DNA from: Myxococcales bacterium | Lineage (GTDB): Bacteria > Myxococcota > Polyangia > Polyangiales > Polyangiaceae | Direction of reading: 5' to 3' | NCBI GenBank assembly: GCA_003151595.1 | Contig: PLXW01000111.1 | Location: 195 to 64,194, forward strand | Length of the DNA: 64,000 nt | Part shown: piece by piece, positions 8,447 through 16,850 of the stretch | Position numbering within the stretch: the stretch's first letter is position 1 | Layout of the letters: the number at the start of each line of letters is the position of its first letter | Notes under the pieces: model-generated | The model's input: the letters and a program-made list of their open reading frames with translations, nothing else | Databases searched by the model: none | Told to the model about the DNA's origin: nothing | Program-made: the position numbers and the translations under genes

Positions 8447-9493
8447 GTGACTCTCTATCCTCCGTTCGTGACACCCGAATCGCCGAACGGCGTCGAGCCG
8501 CATCTCCCGAGCGAGCTCCTCGTCAAGATTCACGATCTCATGCTTCAGACGCGCCTCCTCGAGGAGCGCTTGATCCGCATGCAGAAGCAAGGCGACGGCT
8601 ACTTCTGGATCGGCGGCCCGGGCGAAGAAGCGTTCGCCGTTCCGCTCGGCCTCCTCGTCAACAAAGGCGAAGGGCTCGACTACGACTACCTGCACATGCA
8701 CTACCGGTGCAGCGGGACGGTCCTGGCGATGGGCGCGAAGCCGATCGACTCGCTTCGTCAGATGAAGAACACGGCGACCGATCCGTACTCGGGCGGGCGC
8801 AACTTCGCCGGGCACCCGTCGATCAAAGAGTGGAACGTCGTGCCGGTGAGCTCGCCGATCGAAGTGCAGTACTCGATGGCCCCCGGCACCGCGCTCGCGC
8901 AGAAGCGACACGGCGGGCGCGGGATCACGATCGTGACCGGCGGCGACGCAGGCACGGCCGAGGGGGATTTCCCGACGTGCCTCGTGTGGTCGAGCCGGCC
9001 GGGGTGGGAACTTCCGCTCCTCATGATCGTGACGAACAACGAGTGGGGGATCTCCACGTCGGCGCGCACGCAGCACGGCGAGAAGCAGATCAGCGATCGC
9101 GGCGTGGCCTTCGGGATTCAGTCGAAGACGATCAACGGGAACGATCCCGAGACGTCGTACCGCGAGCTGAAGAAGGCGATGGACTACGTGCGCACCGAGC
9201 GGAAGCCGTTCCTGCTCGAAGCGCGCGTGTCGCGCCTCTACGGGCACTCGTCGTCGTCGGGGGCGAACTTCATCACCGAAGAGATCGATCCCTTGAAAGA
9301 GATGGAAGCGAAGCTGGAGCAGCGGTCGATCCTCACGCGCGCGCACATGGACCAGCTGCGCGCGAAGTACACCGAGGAGCTGCTCGAGGCTTCGAAGAAG
9401 GTTCGCACCGAGCCGCAGCCCGAGGGCTCCACGATCTGGAACCACGTGTTCGCCGAGCCGAACGGCGCGAGCCGAAACGCGAAGGGTCACTGA
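8447..9493 (+). CDS. Thiamine-diphosphate 2-oxoacid dehydrogenase E1, alpha subunit
   Basis: 348 residues starting at GTG 8447; another in-frame GTG at 8468 is possible. The family pattern is present: RLLEERLIRMQKQG at the start, then the diphosphate-binding motif GGDAGTAEGDF followed about 30 residues on by TNNEWGIST. E1 alpha pairs with the beta subunit encoded 1 nt downstream to decarboxylate a branched-chain 2-oxoacid or pyruvate and hand the acyl group to a lipoyl E2. The substrate cannot be read from the sequence. No E2 or E3 gene is nearby. Confidence 0.9.
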   Translation: MTLYPPFVTPESPNGVEPHLPSELLVKIHDLMLQTRLLEERLIRMQKQGDGYFWIGGPGEEAFAVPLGLLVNKGEGLDYDYLHMHYRCSGTVLAMGAKPIDSLRQMKNTATDPYSGGRNFAGHPSIKEWNVVPVSSPIEVQYSMAPGTALAQKRHGGRGITIVTGGDAGTAEGDFPTCLVWSSRPGWELPLLMIVTNNEWGISTSARTQHGEKQISDRGVAFGIQSKTINGNDPETSYRELKKAMDYVRTERKPFLLEARVSRLYGHSSSSGANFITEEIDPLKEMEAKLEQRSILTRAHMDQLRAKYTEELLEASKKVRTEPQPEGSTIWNHVFAEPNGASRNAKGH

Positions 9494-9494
9494 G

Positions 9495-10556
9495 ATGTCG
9501 ACCATCGTTCAAGCGATTCGCATGGCGCTCCACGTGGGCGAGACGCGCCTCGGCGTGACGGACATCTTCGGCGAAGACGTGGGCGCGCCGCTGGGTGGCG
9601 TGTTCACGGCAACGCAGGGGTTGAAGACGGCGTGGAACTCGCCGCTCGACGAGCGCGGCATCATCGGCGCGGCCATCGGGCTCGCGCTCGCGGGGCAGCG
9701 GCCGGTCGCGGAGATCCAGTTCTGCGACTACGCCTTCAACACGATCGATCTCATGAAGCTCGCCGGCGCGATGCGCTGGTCGTCGAACGGCGGCTGGTCG
9801 TGCCCGATGGTGGTGATGACGCCCGTCGGCAGCGGCATTCACGGGAGCATCTATCACTCGCACTCGTTCGACGGGCAGGCGACGCGGCTTCCGGGTTGGA
9901 AGATCGTGATGCCGTCGACGCCGCGCGACGCGTACGGGCTGATGCTGTCGGCGATCGTCGATCCCGATCCGGTGATGTTCCTGGCGCCGAAGGCGCTGAT
10001 GCGCGCGAAGCACGGGCCGGGCGAAGAGATCCCGGGCGAGCCGGAAGAGAAGGCGCTGTCGAAGATGATCGACGCGCCGCTCGGCGATCGCACGAAGTGG
10101 GAGCCGCAGTGGCCGGCGCTGCCGGATCTGTTCATTCCGATCGGCGAAGCGAAGACCGTTCGGCGCGGGCGTGACGTGACGATCGTGGCCTACGGGCGAA
10201 TGGTCGCGTTGTGCGCGAAGGCGGCTTCGCTGCTGGCGAAGGACGACGGGATCGAGGTCGAGGTGATCGATCTGCGATCGCTCTATCCGTACGACTGGAA
10301 GTGCCTGAAGGAGAGCATCAGCCGCACCAAGCGCGTCGTCTTCGTGAACGAAGACACCGAGGTGACGAACTTCGGCGAGCACCTGATTCGTCGCACGATC
10401 GAGGAGCTCTTCTACGAGCTCCACGCGCCGCCGAAGCTGCTCGCAGGGGCGAACGTTCCGGGCATCGGCCTCTCCGACAACCTGGAAGCGGCGAGCGTGC
10501 CGCAGCTCGCGGGGATCGTGAGCACCCTTCGCGAGATCGCTCGGCACGAGCCGTAG
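9495..10556 (+). CDS. Thiamine-diphosphate 2-oxoacid dehydrogenase E1, beta subunit
   Basis: 353 residues from ATG 9495, with GAAGGG upstream inside the alpha gene. The pyrimidine-binding domain begins with a FGEDVGAPLGGVF segment and LDERGIIGAAIGLALAG; the C-terminal transketolase domain contains GRDVTIVAYGRMV and VIDLRSLYPYD. This is the full family length. It resembles branched-chain 2-oxoacid dehydrogenase beta more than pyruvate dehydrogenase beta, but I would not separate them by eye. It is translated together with the alpha subunit. Confidence 0.9.
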   Translation: MSTIVQAIRMALHVGETRLGVTDIFGEDVGAPLGGVFTATQGLKTAWNSPLDERGIIGAAIGLALAGQRPVAEIQFCDYAFNTIDLMKLAGAMRWSSNGGWSCPMVVMTPVGSGIHGSIYHSHSFDGQATRLPGWKIVMPSTPRDAYGLMLSAIVDPDPVMFLAPKALMRAKHGPGEEIPGEPEEKALSKMIDAPLGDRTKWEPQWPALPDLFIPIGEAKTVRRGRDVTIVAYGRMVALCAKAASLLAKDDGIEVEVIDLRSLYPYDWKCLKESISRTKRVVFVNEDTEVTNFGEHLIRRTIEELFYELHAPPKLLAGANVPGIGLSDNLEAASVPQLAGIVSTLREIARHEP

Positions 10557-10570
10557 ACGCGGGCGCTCCG

Positions 10571-11062
10571 ATGAGCGACGCGGCCGAGGTTCGATCGCGC
10601 GGCGTGTGTCTCGAGTCGTTCCGGATCGACGCGTCGTCGCGCGCGTGGATGTATCTCGTGCCGGCGACGGTCGCAATTTTCCTGGGCGCGCTCGGAGTCT
10701 GCACGGCGTTCGTGACGCACGGCGTGTTCGCGCACACCGATTGGTTCGCGATCTTCGGGTCGGCGGCGATGCTGGCGGGGCTGGCGCTGGCGGCGCTCGT
10801 TGTGCTGCCGGTGATCACGCACGACGAGTACGTTGCCGCGCTCGAAGGGGGGCTCTTGTGGAAGCTCGCGGACGAAGAGCACTTCCTGCCGTGGGACGAG
10901 ATGCAACACGTGAAGTGGGACGTGACGCAGGCGGCGATCGTGATCGCGCGGCGTGAGGGGGAGCCGATCGCGATCGCGCGAAAGTTCGGACGGATGAGCG
11001 CGGACCTCGTCGCGCCGCGGCTGGAAGACATTCGCCGGAAGGCGAGCTTCAACCTGGTGTGA
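10571..11062 (+). CDS. Two-helix membrane protein of unknown function
   Basis: 163 residues from ATG 10571, 14 nt after the E1 beta stop. Two hydrophobic helices at about 26-50 and 59-82 are followed by a soluble domain of about 75 residues that contains a DEMQHVKWD segment, reminiscent of small PH-like membrane-associated domains. I do not recognise a named family. It may be co-transcribed with the E1 genes. Convergent with mtnC, with only 3 nt between the stops. Confidence 0.75.
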   Translation: MSDAAEVRSRGVCLESFRIDASSRAWMYLVPATVAIFLGALGVCTAFVTHGVFAHTDWFAIFGSAAMLAGLALAALVVLPVITHDEYVAALEGGLLWKLADEEHFLPWDEMQHVKWDVTQAAIVIARREGEPIAIARKFGRMSADLVAPRLEDIRRKASFNLV

Positions 11063-11065
11063 GCG

Positions 11066-11767
11066 TCACTCTTCGGCGACGCCGCCCCACCACTCGGTTC
11101 CCGCCGCGTCGTGCCCGTGCTCGTGCGGCGCGCGCGCGCGGTCGACGCGAATGGCGTGCATCCCGGCGGCGCGCGCCGCCGCGATCTCGGCGGGCGCGTC
11201 GGAGAAGAAGCAGACCTCGCGCTCGTGCATGCCGAGCGCGCGCGCGATCACCGCGTACGACTCGACTCTCCCCTTCGCGCCGACCGCGGTGTCGAAGTAC
11301 GACGCTACGAGGGACGTGAGATCGCCGGCCGACGAGTGCGTGAAGTAGAGGCGCTGCGCGACGACCGAGCCCGAGGAGTAGACGGACACGACGAGGCCGC
11401 GCGACGTCCATGCATGAAGACTGGGGGCGACGTCGTCGTAGAGGTGCGCGCGCAGAGCGCCCTCGCGGTACCCGTCTCGCCAAATGAGGCCTTGCAACGC
11501 TTTGAGGGGGCCGATCTTCGCGTTCGCGTCGGACCACGATTCGAGCGCGCGGACGACGGCGTCGCGATCGTCGCGAGGGACGCTCGCGAGTCGCGCGGTC
11601 TCCTCGAGGATCGGCGCGACCTCGGCGGAGGCGGCGTGGCGCGCGACGAAGGACGCGAGTCGCGCGCGCGCGTAGGGGAAGAGCACTTCGTGGACGAAGC
11701 GCACGTCGCCCACGGTGCCTTCCACGTCGAGGAGGACGGCGCGCGTACCCTTCGGGAGCGCTCTCAT
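11066..11767 (-). CDS. mtnC: Enolase-phosphatase E1 (acireductone synthase)
   Basis: 233 residues. HAD-superfamily start LLDVEGTVGDV with Asp14 and Glu16 matches the DxExT signature of MtnC rather than the usual DxDxT. Later motifs are VYSSGSV and FFSDAPAEIAAARAAG. The enzyme converts 2,3-diketo-5-methylthiopentyl-1-phosphate through enol and dephosphorylation steps to acireductone in the methionine salvage pathway. The ATG at 11765-11767 overlaps the mtnD stop as ATGA. Last gene of the mtnB-mtnD-mtnC operon. Confidence 0.95.
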   Translation of the reverse strand: MRALPKGTRAVLLDVEGTVGDVRFVHEVLFPYARARLASFVARHAASAEVAPILEETARLASVPRDDRDAVVRALESWSDANAKIGPLKALQGLIWRDGYREGALRAHLYDDVAPSLHAWTSRGLVVSVYSSGSVVAQRLYFTHSSAGDLTSLVASYFDTAVGAKGRVESYAVIARALGMHEREVCFFSDAPAEIAAARAAGMHAIRVDRARAPHEHGHDAAGTEWWGGVAEE

Positions 11768-12318
11768 GGAAGGTAGAGAGGCACGCGCTCGGCGACGCGA
11801 TCTCCGGTGAACCGCGCCACCCACCCTTCGGGGCTGGTGAAGATCCGGATGGCCGCGAAGTACGGATCGGGTCCCATGTCGAACCAGTGCCGCGTCCCGG
11901 CGGGGAGGCGCAGGAGGTCGCGGCGTTCGGCGACGATCTTGAGCACGTGCATGCCGTCGCGCACGTAGAACGCGCCGGCCCCTTCGACGAAGAACCGGAC
12001 CTCGTCGTCGGCATGCGTGTGCTCGGCGAGGAATTTCGTGCGCATGGCGTCGCGGTCGGGGTGATCGGGGTGCATGCGCACGACGTCGGCGGAGCGGTAC
12101 CCGCCGCGAGTCATGAGGCGATCGACGTCGGTTCGGTACGCTGCGAGCACATCGTCTTGCGTGGCGCTTGCAGTGAGCTCGGTCGACGCGCGCCATCGTT
12201 CGAGCTCCACGCCGACACGCGCGAGCTCGCGCGTGATCTCGGCGAGCGCCGACGTGGCGCGTTCGCGGCGAGCGGGGGCGCCAGCGTCGTCGACGTGAAA
12301 GACGGTGAGGATTGTCAT
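11764..12318 (-). CDS. mtnD: Acireductone dioxygenase
   Basis: 184 residues, cupin fold. Metal ligands are visible: HTHADDEV gives His100, His102 and Glu106, and GTRHWFDMG gives His144. The product cleaves acireductone with oxygen; the Fe form makes 2-oxo-4-methylthiobutyrate (methionine precursor) and the Ni form is off-pathway. Start ATG 12316-12318 overlaps the mtnB stop as ATGA, and its own stop overlaps mtnC in the same way, so the three proteins should be made in fixed ratio. Confidence 0.95.
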   Translation of the reverse strand: MTILTVFHVDDAGAPARRERATSALAEITRELARVGVELERWRASTELTASATQDDVLAAYRTDVDRLMTRGGYRSADVVRMHPDHPDRDAMRTKFLAEHTHADDEVRFFVEGAGAFYVRDGMHVLKIVAERRDLLRLPAGTRHWFDMGPDPYFAAIRIFTSPEGWVARFTGDRVAERVPLYLP

Positions 12319-12938
12319 CGTGCAAAGCCCTCCTCGTGCATTCGAACGGCGAGCAGAAACTCGAGCGCCTCGGCGTGTCGCCACGCCTCCGCCGGAGTCG
12401 TCCCCCACGCATAGAGACCGTGACCGGCGAGCAAGAACGCCCAGCTGGGCGCGAGCAGCGCCACATCGCGCTCGACGGCGCGCGCCAGCTCCGTCATGTC
12501 TTGCGTGTTCGGGTAGATGCGGAGATCGAGCCGCGCGTCGTGGGTCTCGATCCCGCGGAGCGCCTTCAGCATCTCCAGCCCCTCGACGCGCACGTGCCCG
12601 TGGCGTTCGTGGCGTCGCGAGAGGACCGTCGCCGCGATCGTGTGCACGTGGACGACCGCGGTCGCGTCGTCGAGGCCACGGTAGATCGCCGCGTGCACCG
12701 GCGCCTCGGCCGAGACGCGCGGGGGGAGCGGCGCGTTCACGTCGATGACGACCACGTCTGCTGGAGTGAGCGCGCCTTTGTCGCGACCGCTGAGCGTCAT
12801 GACGGCGCGCCGCGCGTCGGCGCGCACCGAGAAATTCCCCGACGTGGCCGCGGTCCACCCGCGCACCGCCGACCTGGTCGCGAGGTCGAGCAACGCGCTC
12901 GTGGCGGCGACGATTTCGGGGGCTTCGGTCGTGGTCAT
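12315..12938 (-). CDS. mtnB: Methylthioribulose-1-phosphate dehydratase
   Basis: 207 residues, class II aldolase/adducin family. SGNFSVRA near residue 33 and the zinc ligands HVHT (His97, His99), with a later AGHGLYAWG His, fit MtnB. It dehydrates 5-methylthioribulose-1-phosphate, the step before MtnC. I chose ATG 12936-12938 because GAAGG lies upstream; a TTG at 12960-12962 would add eight residues. First gene of the operon; mtnA (isomerase) and a methylthioadenosine phosphorylase or kinase are not in this window. The 102-bp gap to the divergent sirtuin gene must hold the promoter. Confidence 0.94.
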   Translation of the reverse strand: MTTTEAPEIVAATSALLDLATRSAVRGWTAATSGNFSVRADARRAVMTLSGRDKGALTPADVVVIDVNAPLPPRVSAEAPVHAAIYRGLDDATAVVHVHTIAATVLSRRHERHGHVRVEGLEMLKALRGIETHDARLDLRIYPNTQDMTELARAVERDVALLAPSWAFLLAGHGLYAWGTTPAEAWRHAEALEFLLAVRMHEEGFAR

Positions 12939-13040
12939 GCGTGCGGCCTTCGACGGCTGCAAGTCTAGGCGATGCGCGGAGGATGCGCCCGAGCACTCGT
13001 GCTACGCGACGGCGATCGGTTCTCCTAGAATGAAGGCGAT

Positions 13041-13790
13041 ATGGAGCACGTGAGCAACCCGACCGCGATGTCCTTCGGCCCGGACACCTTCCTCCTGGTC
13101 CTGACCGGTGCGGGCGCTTCAGCCGAGAGCGGCGTTCCGACGTTCCGCGACGCGAACGGGCTCTGGGAGACGCACGCGGTCGAGAAGGTCGCGTCGCCCG
13201 CGGGCTTCCGCGAAGACCCCGCGCTCGTGTGGCGCTTCTATTCGCAGCGACGCGCACGCGCGAAGGGGGTCGTCCCCAACGCCGGCCACCATGCCATCGC
13301 GGACGTCGAGAAGCGACTCGGCGATCGGTTCCTCCTCGTCACGCAGAACGTCGACGGGCTCCACGGGCGCGCCGGCTCGCAGCGGCTGGTCGAGATGCAC
13401 GGGAGCCTGTTTCGTACGCGTTGCTCGCGGTGCGATCGCCCTCCGTTCGAGGACGCGACGGTCTACGACGACGGCGCGGTGCCGGAGTGCGGAGGTCGCG
13501 GGCTCCTGCGCCCGGACATCGTGTGGTTCGGCGAGACGCTCGCCGCCGCGGACCTGACGCGCATCGAGCAGTTCGTGAACCGCGCCACGCGATCGGGGAA
13601 GCTGGTGTTCGTCGCGGCGGGGACGTCGGGAACGGTGTATCCGGCCGCCGGGATGGTCGACGACGTTCGCGCGATGGGCGCGGACACGTGGCTCGTCAAC
13701 GCGGAGCCGGCCAGCAACGCGGCGCGCTTTCATCACTTCGTCCAAGGGAAAGGGGGCGAGGTGTTGCCGGTGCTGTTCGGCGTCCGCTAA
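13041..13790 (+). CDS. cobB: Sir2-family NAD-dependent protein deacylase
   Basis: 249 residues from ATG 13041 with GAAGG upstream. Motifs: GAGASAESGVPTFRD, TQNVDGLHGRAGS, catalytic His in MHGS, RPDIVWFGE, GTSGTVYPAA. The YxxR pair in RFYSQRR is the signature of class III sirtuins, which remove succinyl or malonyl groups from lysine. The zinc site is incomplete: CSRC supplies two Cys but the second half reads PECGGRGLLRPD, with only one Cys where family members usually have two. It may still bind zinc through another residue. Convergent with the histidine kinase gene, 17 bp away. Confidence 0.92.
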   Translation: MEHVSNPTAMSFGPDTFLLVLTGAGASAESGVPTFRDANGLWETHAVEKVASPAGFREDPALVWRFYSQRRARAKGVVPNAGHHAIADVEKRLGDRFLLVTQNVDGLHGRAGSQRLVEMHGSLFRTRCSRCDRPPFEDATVYDDGAVPECGGRGLLRPDIVWFGETLAAADLTRIEQFVNRATRSGKLVFVAAGTSGTVYPAAGMVDDVRAMGADTWLVNAEPASNAARFHHFVQGKGGEVLPVLFGVR

Positions 13791-13807
13791 CCGACGAAGG
13801 CGAAAGC

Positions 13808-15784
13808 TCACTTGTGAGCCACCGGCGACTTGCCGAGCGTGAAGAAGAACGTTGCGCCGCCGTCGACCACCCCCTCGGCCCAGACGCGACCGCCGTGGCG
13901 ATCGATCACGCGGTCGACCGTCGCCAGCCCGATGCCGGTGCCGGGGAACTCGGTGTCGTTATGGAGTCGACGAAACGGACGAAACAGCTTGTCGGCGTAC
14001 TCCATGTTGAAGCCCGCGCCGTTGTCGTGGATGCGATAGACGGCGGCGCCGTCGACGTCGGAGCGCGTGAGCTCGATCTTCGCGTTCGCCACCTTGCTCG
14101 TGAACTTCCAGGCGTTGCCGAAGAGATTCTCGAGCGCGATCCGGATCAGTCGGGTGTCGGCGTCGGCGTGGAGATCTTCCTGGATGACGACCTCGACCTG
14201 TCTCTCGGGGTCGCGCCGCCGGAGGCCCTCCGCGACGAGGCGAGCTTCGGCCGAGAGGTCGACGCGGCTGCGCCGCAGATCCGCGCGACTCACGCGCGAG
14301 AGCGCGAGCATGTCGTCGATGAGCTCCGCCATGCGCTGCGCGCCTCCGCGGATGCTCTTGAGATAGCTCTGCGCCGTGGCGTCGAGCTCCGCTCCATAGT
14401 CTTCGAGCAACGCCTGGCTGTAGCCGTCGATCCCGCGAAGCGGCGCGCGGAGATCGTGCGAGACCGAGTAGCTGAACGCCTCGAGCTCGCGGTTCTTCCG
14501 TTCGAGCTCCTCGACGAGCCGGGCCCTGGTCTCGGCCAGCTCGCGCGCAGCTTCGGCCTCCTGGGTCTCGAGCTCCTTCTGGAGCAGCTCCTCGCGAATT
14601 CGGCGGTTCTCGTCTTCGAACTGCTTGCGGCGTATCTGAGCGCGCACGCGCGCCTTCAGGACCTCGAACTCGCTCGACTTCTGGATGTAGTCGTCCGCTC
14701 CGACGCTGAGCCCGTCGATCATCGCGGCGCGATCATCGAGCGCGGTCAGCATGATGAGCGGGATGTCGCGCACGACCGGGGAAGACTTGATGCGGCGGCA
14801 AGTCTCCTGTCCTCCGATGCCGGGCATCAGGAGATCGAGGAGGATGCAGTCGACGTGCTCGACGGCCAGGAGCTCCAGCGCCTCTTCGCCGCTGCGCGCG
14901 AGCACGACGTCGTAGCGGTCGTCGCGGAGGATGGATGCGAGCTCGTGCAAGTAGGTCGCGCTGTCATCGACCGCGAGGATCTTCTTCGGACTGAGCGTGC
15001 TCGTGGCGTCCTTCCCGGCGGTGGTCGCGCCTCGCCGAAGCGCGGCGCCGAGGCGCGCGAGGATGACGTCGAGGTCTTCGTCTTTGCGGACGAACGCGTC
15101 GGCTCCCGCGTCGAGGGCACGGAGCTCGGCGCCGCGATCCTCGGCGCCGGTGAGGAGCACGCACGGCACGTCGCGCAGCGCGGCGTCGAGGCGAAGGCTC
15201 CGGATCACGGTCGCGCCGTCGACGCCGGGGAGCACGCCGTCCACCACGATGCCGCGCGGCCTCTGCGACGCGGCCATGCGCAGCCCCTCCTCGCCCGTGC
15301 TGGCGACGAGCACGTCGTACCCCGCGGCCTCGAGCGCGCCTCGGAGCGCTTCGCGGAACGTGACGCTGTCGTCGATGACGAGCACCGTCGCGCGATCTGC
15401 GGCGTCGATGGCGTGCCCCACGCGCGCGAGCTCGCGCGCCTTGGCGACGACGTACCCGGTGTCGTACGGCTTGCCCACGTATTCGTTCGCGCCCATTCGC
15501 AGGCCGCGAATGCGATCGGCCACCTCGGCCTCGCTCGACAGCATGAGGATCGTGAGCGACGCCCCGAGCGGGGACGCGCGGAGCTCCTCCAGCAATGCGA
15601 CGCCGTCGCCGTCGGGGAGGAGCACGTCGAGGACGATGATGGTGGGGGCGTCACGCGCGAACGCTTCGCGCGCCTCGGCGATGGTCGCGCACGGAGCAGT
15701 GCGAAACCCGGCCGCTTGAAAGGCGTCGGCGAGATCCATTCTGACCGTCAAGCTGTCGTCGACGATGAGGACGAGATCGCTCAT
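13808..15784 (-). CDS. Histidine kinase with three N-terminal receiver domains
   Basis: 658 residues. Three response-regulator receivers come first: Asp53 (VLDVLLPDGDG), Asp182 (VVDGVLPGVDG) and Asp317 (LLDLLMPGIGG). A coiled-coil helix at about 385-440 follows, then HisKA with His443 (SVSHDLRAPLRG) and a full ATPase with NLFGNAWKFT, DNGAGF and GTGIGLATV. No membrane segment, so it is cytoplasmic. The ATG overlaps the cheB stop as ATGA. As last gene of the che operon with three receivers and no separate cheY in the operon, it is the likely output or phosphate sink of CheA (inference). Confidence 0.93.
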   Translation of the reverse strand: MSDLVLIVDDSLTVRMDLADAFQAAGFRTAPCATIAEAREAFARDAPTIIVLDVLLPDGDGVALLEELRASPLGASLTILMLSSEAEVADRIRGLRMGANEYVGKPYDTGYVVAKARELARVGHAIDAADRATVLVIDDSVTFREALRGALEAAGYDVLVASTGEEGLRMAASQRPRGIVVDGVLPGVDGATVIRSLRLDAALRDVPCVLLTGAEDRGAELRALDAGADAFVRKDEDLDVILARLGAALRRGATTAGKDATSTLSPKKILAVDDSATYLHELASILRDDRYDVVLARSGEEALELLAVEHVDCILLDLLMPGIGGQETCRRIKSSPVVRDIPLIMLTALDDRAAMIDGLSVGADDYIQKSSEFEVLKARVRAQIRRKQFEDENRRIREELLQKELETQEAEAARELAETRARLVEELERKNRELEAFSYSVSHDLRAPLRGIDGYSQALLEDYGAELDATAQSYLKSIRGGAQRMAELIDDMLALSRVSRADLRRSRVDLSAEARLVAEGLRRRDPERQVEVVIQEDLHADADTRLIRIALENLFGNAWKFTSKVANAKIELTRSDVDGAAVYRIHDNGAGFNMEYADKLFRPFRRLHNDTEFPGTGIGLATVDRVIDRHGGRVWAEGVVDGGATFFFTLGKSPVAHK

Positions 15785-16848
15785 GAGGCGTGCCCCTTGC
15801 TCTTCAAGTCGAGCAACGCGATCGCGCGCGCGATTCCGTCGAGCGGCAAGACCCGCTCGGCGGCGCCGAGGAGCACGGCCTCGCGTGGCATTCCGTAGAT
15901 GACGGAGGTGGCCTCGTCTTGGGCGATCGTCATTCCCCCCGCGCGCCGGATCTGGAGGAGCCCCGCGGCGCCGTCTCGCCCCATGCCCGTGAGGAGACAA
16001 CCGGCGGCCGCAGGGCCGAGCTCCGACGCCACCGACTCGAAGAGCACATCGACCGACGGGCGACACGAGTGTCGCTCCGGATCGCGCGTGAGCCGGAAGC
16101 GCCCCCCGCGGAGGACGAGGTGCATCTCGGGCGGCGCCATCACGACGCGGCCCACGGCGGAGGCCAGCGGCTCACCGTCCTTCGCGAACGCCACACGACG
16201 CCCCGTCTGACCGTCGAGCCAGTCGGCGAACCCGCCGCTGAAGACGGAGCTGATGTGGAGGACGAAGAGGAGCGGCAGGGAGAACTCGGGCGGAAGACCT
16301 CGGAGCAGATCCACGATCGCGGCGGGCCCGCCCGTCGATGCGCCGATGGCCACGGCTTCGATGCGTCGGGTCGGTGACTGCGTGATCGAAGAGACGTAGG
16401 CGTCCGGACGGAGCGATGGCTTCAGGCGAGCACGGACGTGCGTGATGACGAGGATGCGCGCGACCAGCTTCACGGTGGAGATGAACCGTTGCTCCCACTC
16501 GCCGTCGGCCTCGTCGCCCCGCGGCTTCTCGAGCACGTCGACGGCGCCGGCCGCGAGCGCTTCGTACGTCTTGAAGATCTCGCCGCGGTTGGTCGACGCC
16601 GAGACGACGAGGATCGGCGTGGGGCAGTGCGCCATGATGTACTCGGTCGCCGCAAGACCGCTCATCACGGGGAGCATCATGTCGAGCGTGATGATGTCGG
16701 GCCTCAGCTCCTGGCACAGCTCGATGGCCCTCCGGCCGTCGCCGGCTTCTCCGACGACCTCGACGCCGGGGTCGCGCGCCAGGACTTCGCACAGGCGCTT
16801 CCGCACCGTGAGCGAGTCTTCGACCACCAGCACTCGAACCTTCGGCAT
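15781..16848 (-). CDS. cheB: Chemoreceptor methylesterase/deamidase CheB
   Basis: 355 residues from ATG 16846-16848. An N-terminal receiver (phospho-Asp56 in ITLDMMLPVMSG) is followed by the methylesterase domain with the Ser171 triad: GASTGGP, His198 in LHISSVFSGGF, Asp292 in GMGRDGAAG. It removes methyl groups from the MCP and opposes CheR. Complete and of normal length. The start is 2 nt from the cheA stop and its stop overlaps the following kinase gene. Confidence 0.96.
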   Translation of the reverse strand: MPKVRVLVVEDSLTVRKRLCEVLARDPGVEVVGEAGDGRRAIELCQELRPDIITLDMMLPVMSGLAATEYIMAHCPTPILVVSASTNRGEIFKTYEALAAGAVDVLEKPRGDEADGEWEQRFISTVKLVARILVITHVRARLKPSLRPDAYVSSITQSPTRRIEAVAIGASTGGPAAIVDLLRGLPPEFSLPLLFVLHISSVFSGGFADWLDGQTGRRVAFAKDGEPLASAVGRVVMAPPEMHLVLRGGRFRLTRDPERHSCRPSVDVLFESVASELGPAAAGCLLTGMGRDGAAGLLQIRRAGGMTIAQDEATSVIYGMPREAVLLGAAERVLPLDGIARAIALLDLKSKGHAS

Positions 16849-16850
16849 CG

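Noticed and set aside
12939..13040. SAM riboswitch upstream of mtnB
   Set aside because: No conserved core or long helix could be found; only a 5-bp stem AGCAC/GTGCT is present.
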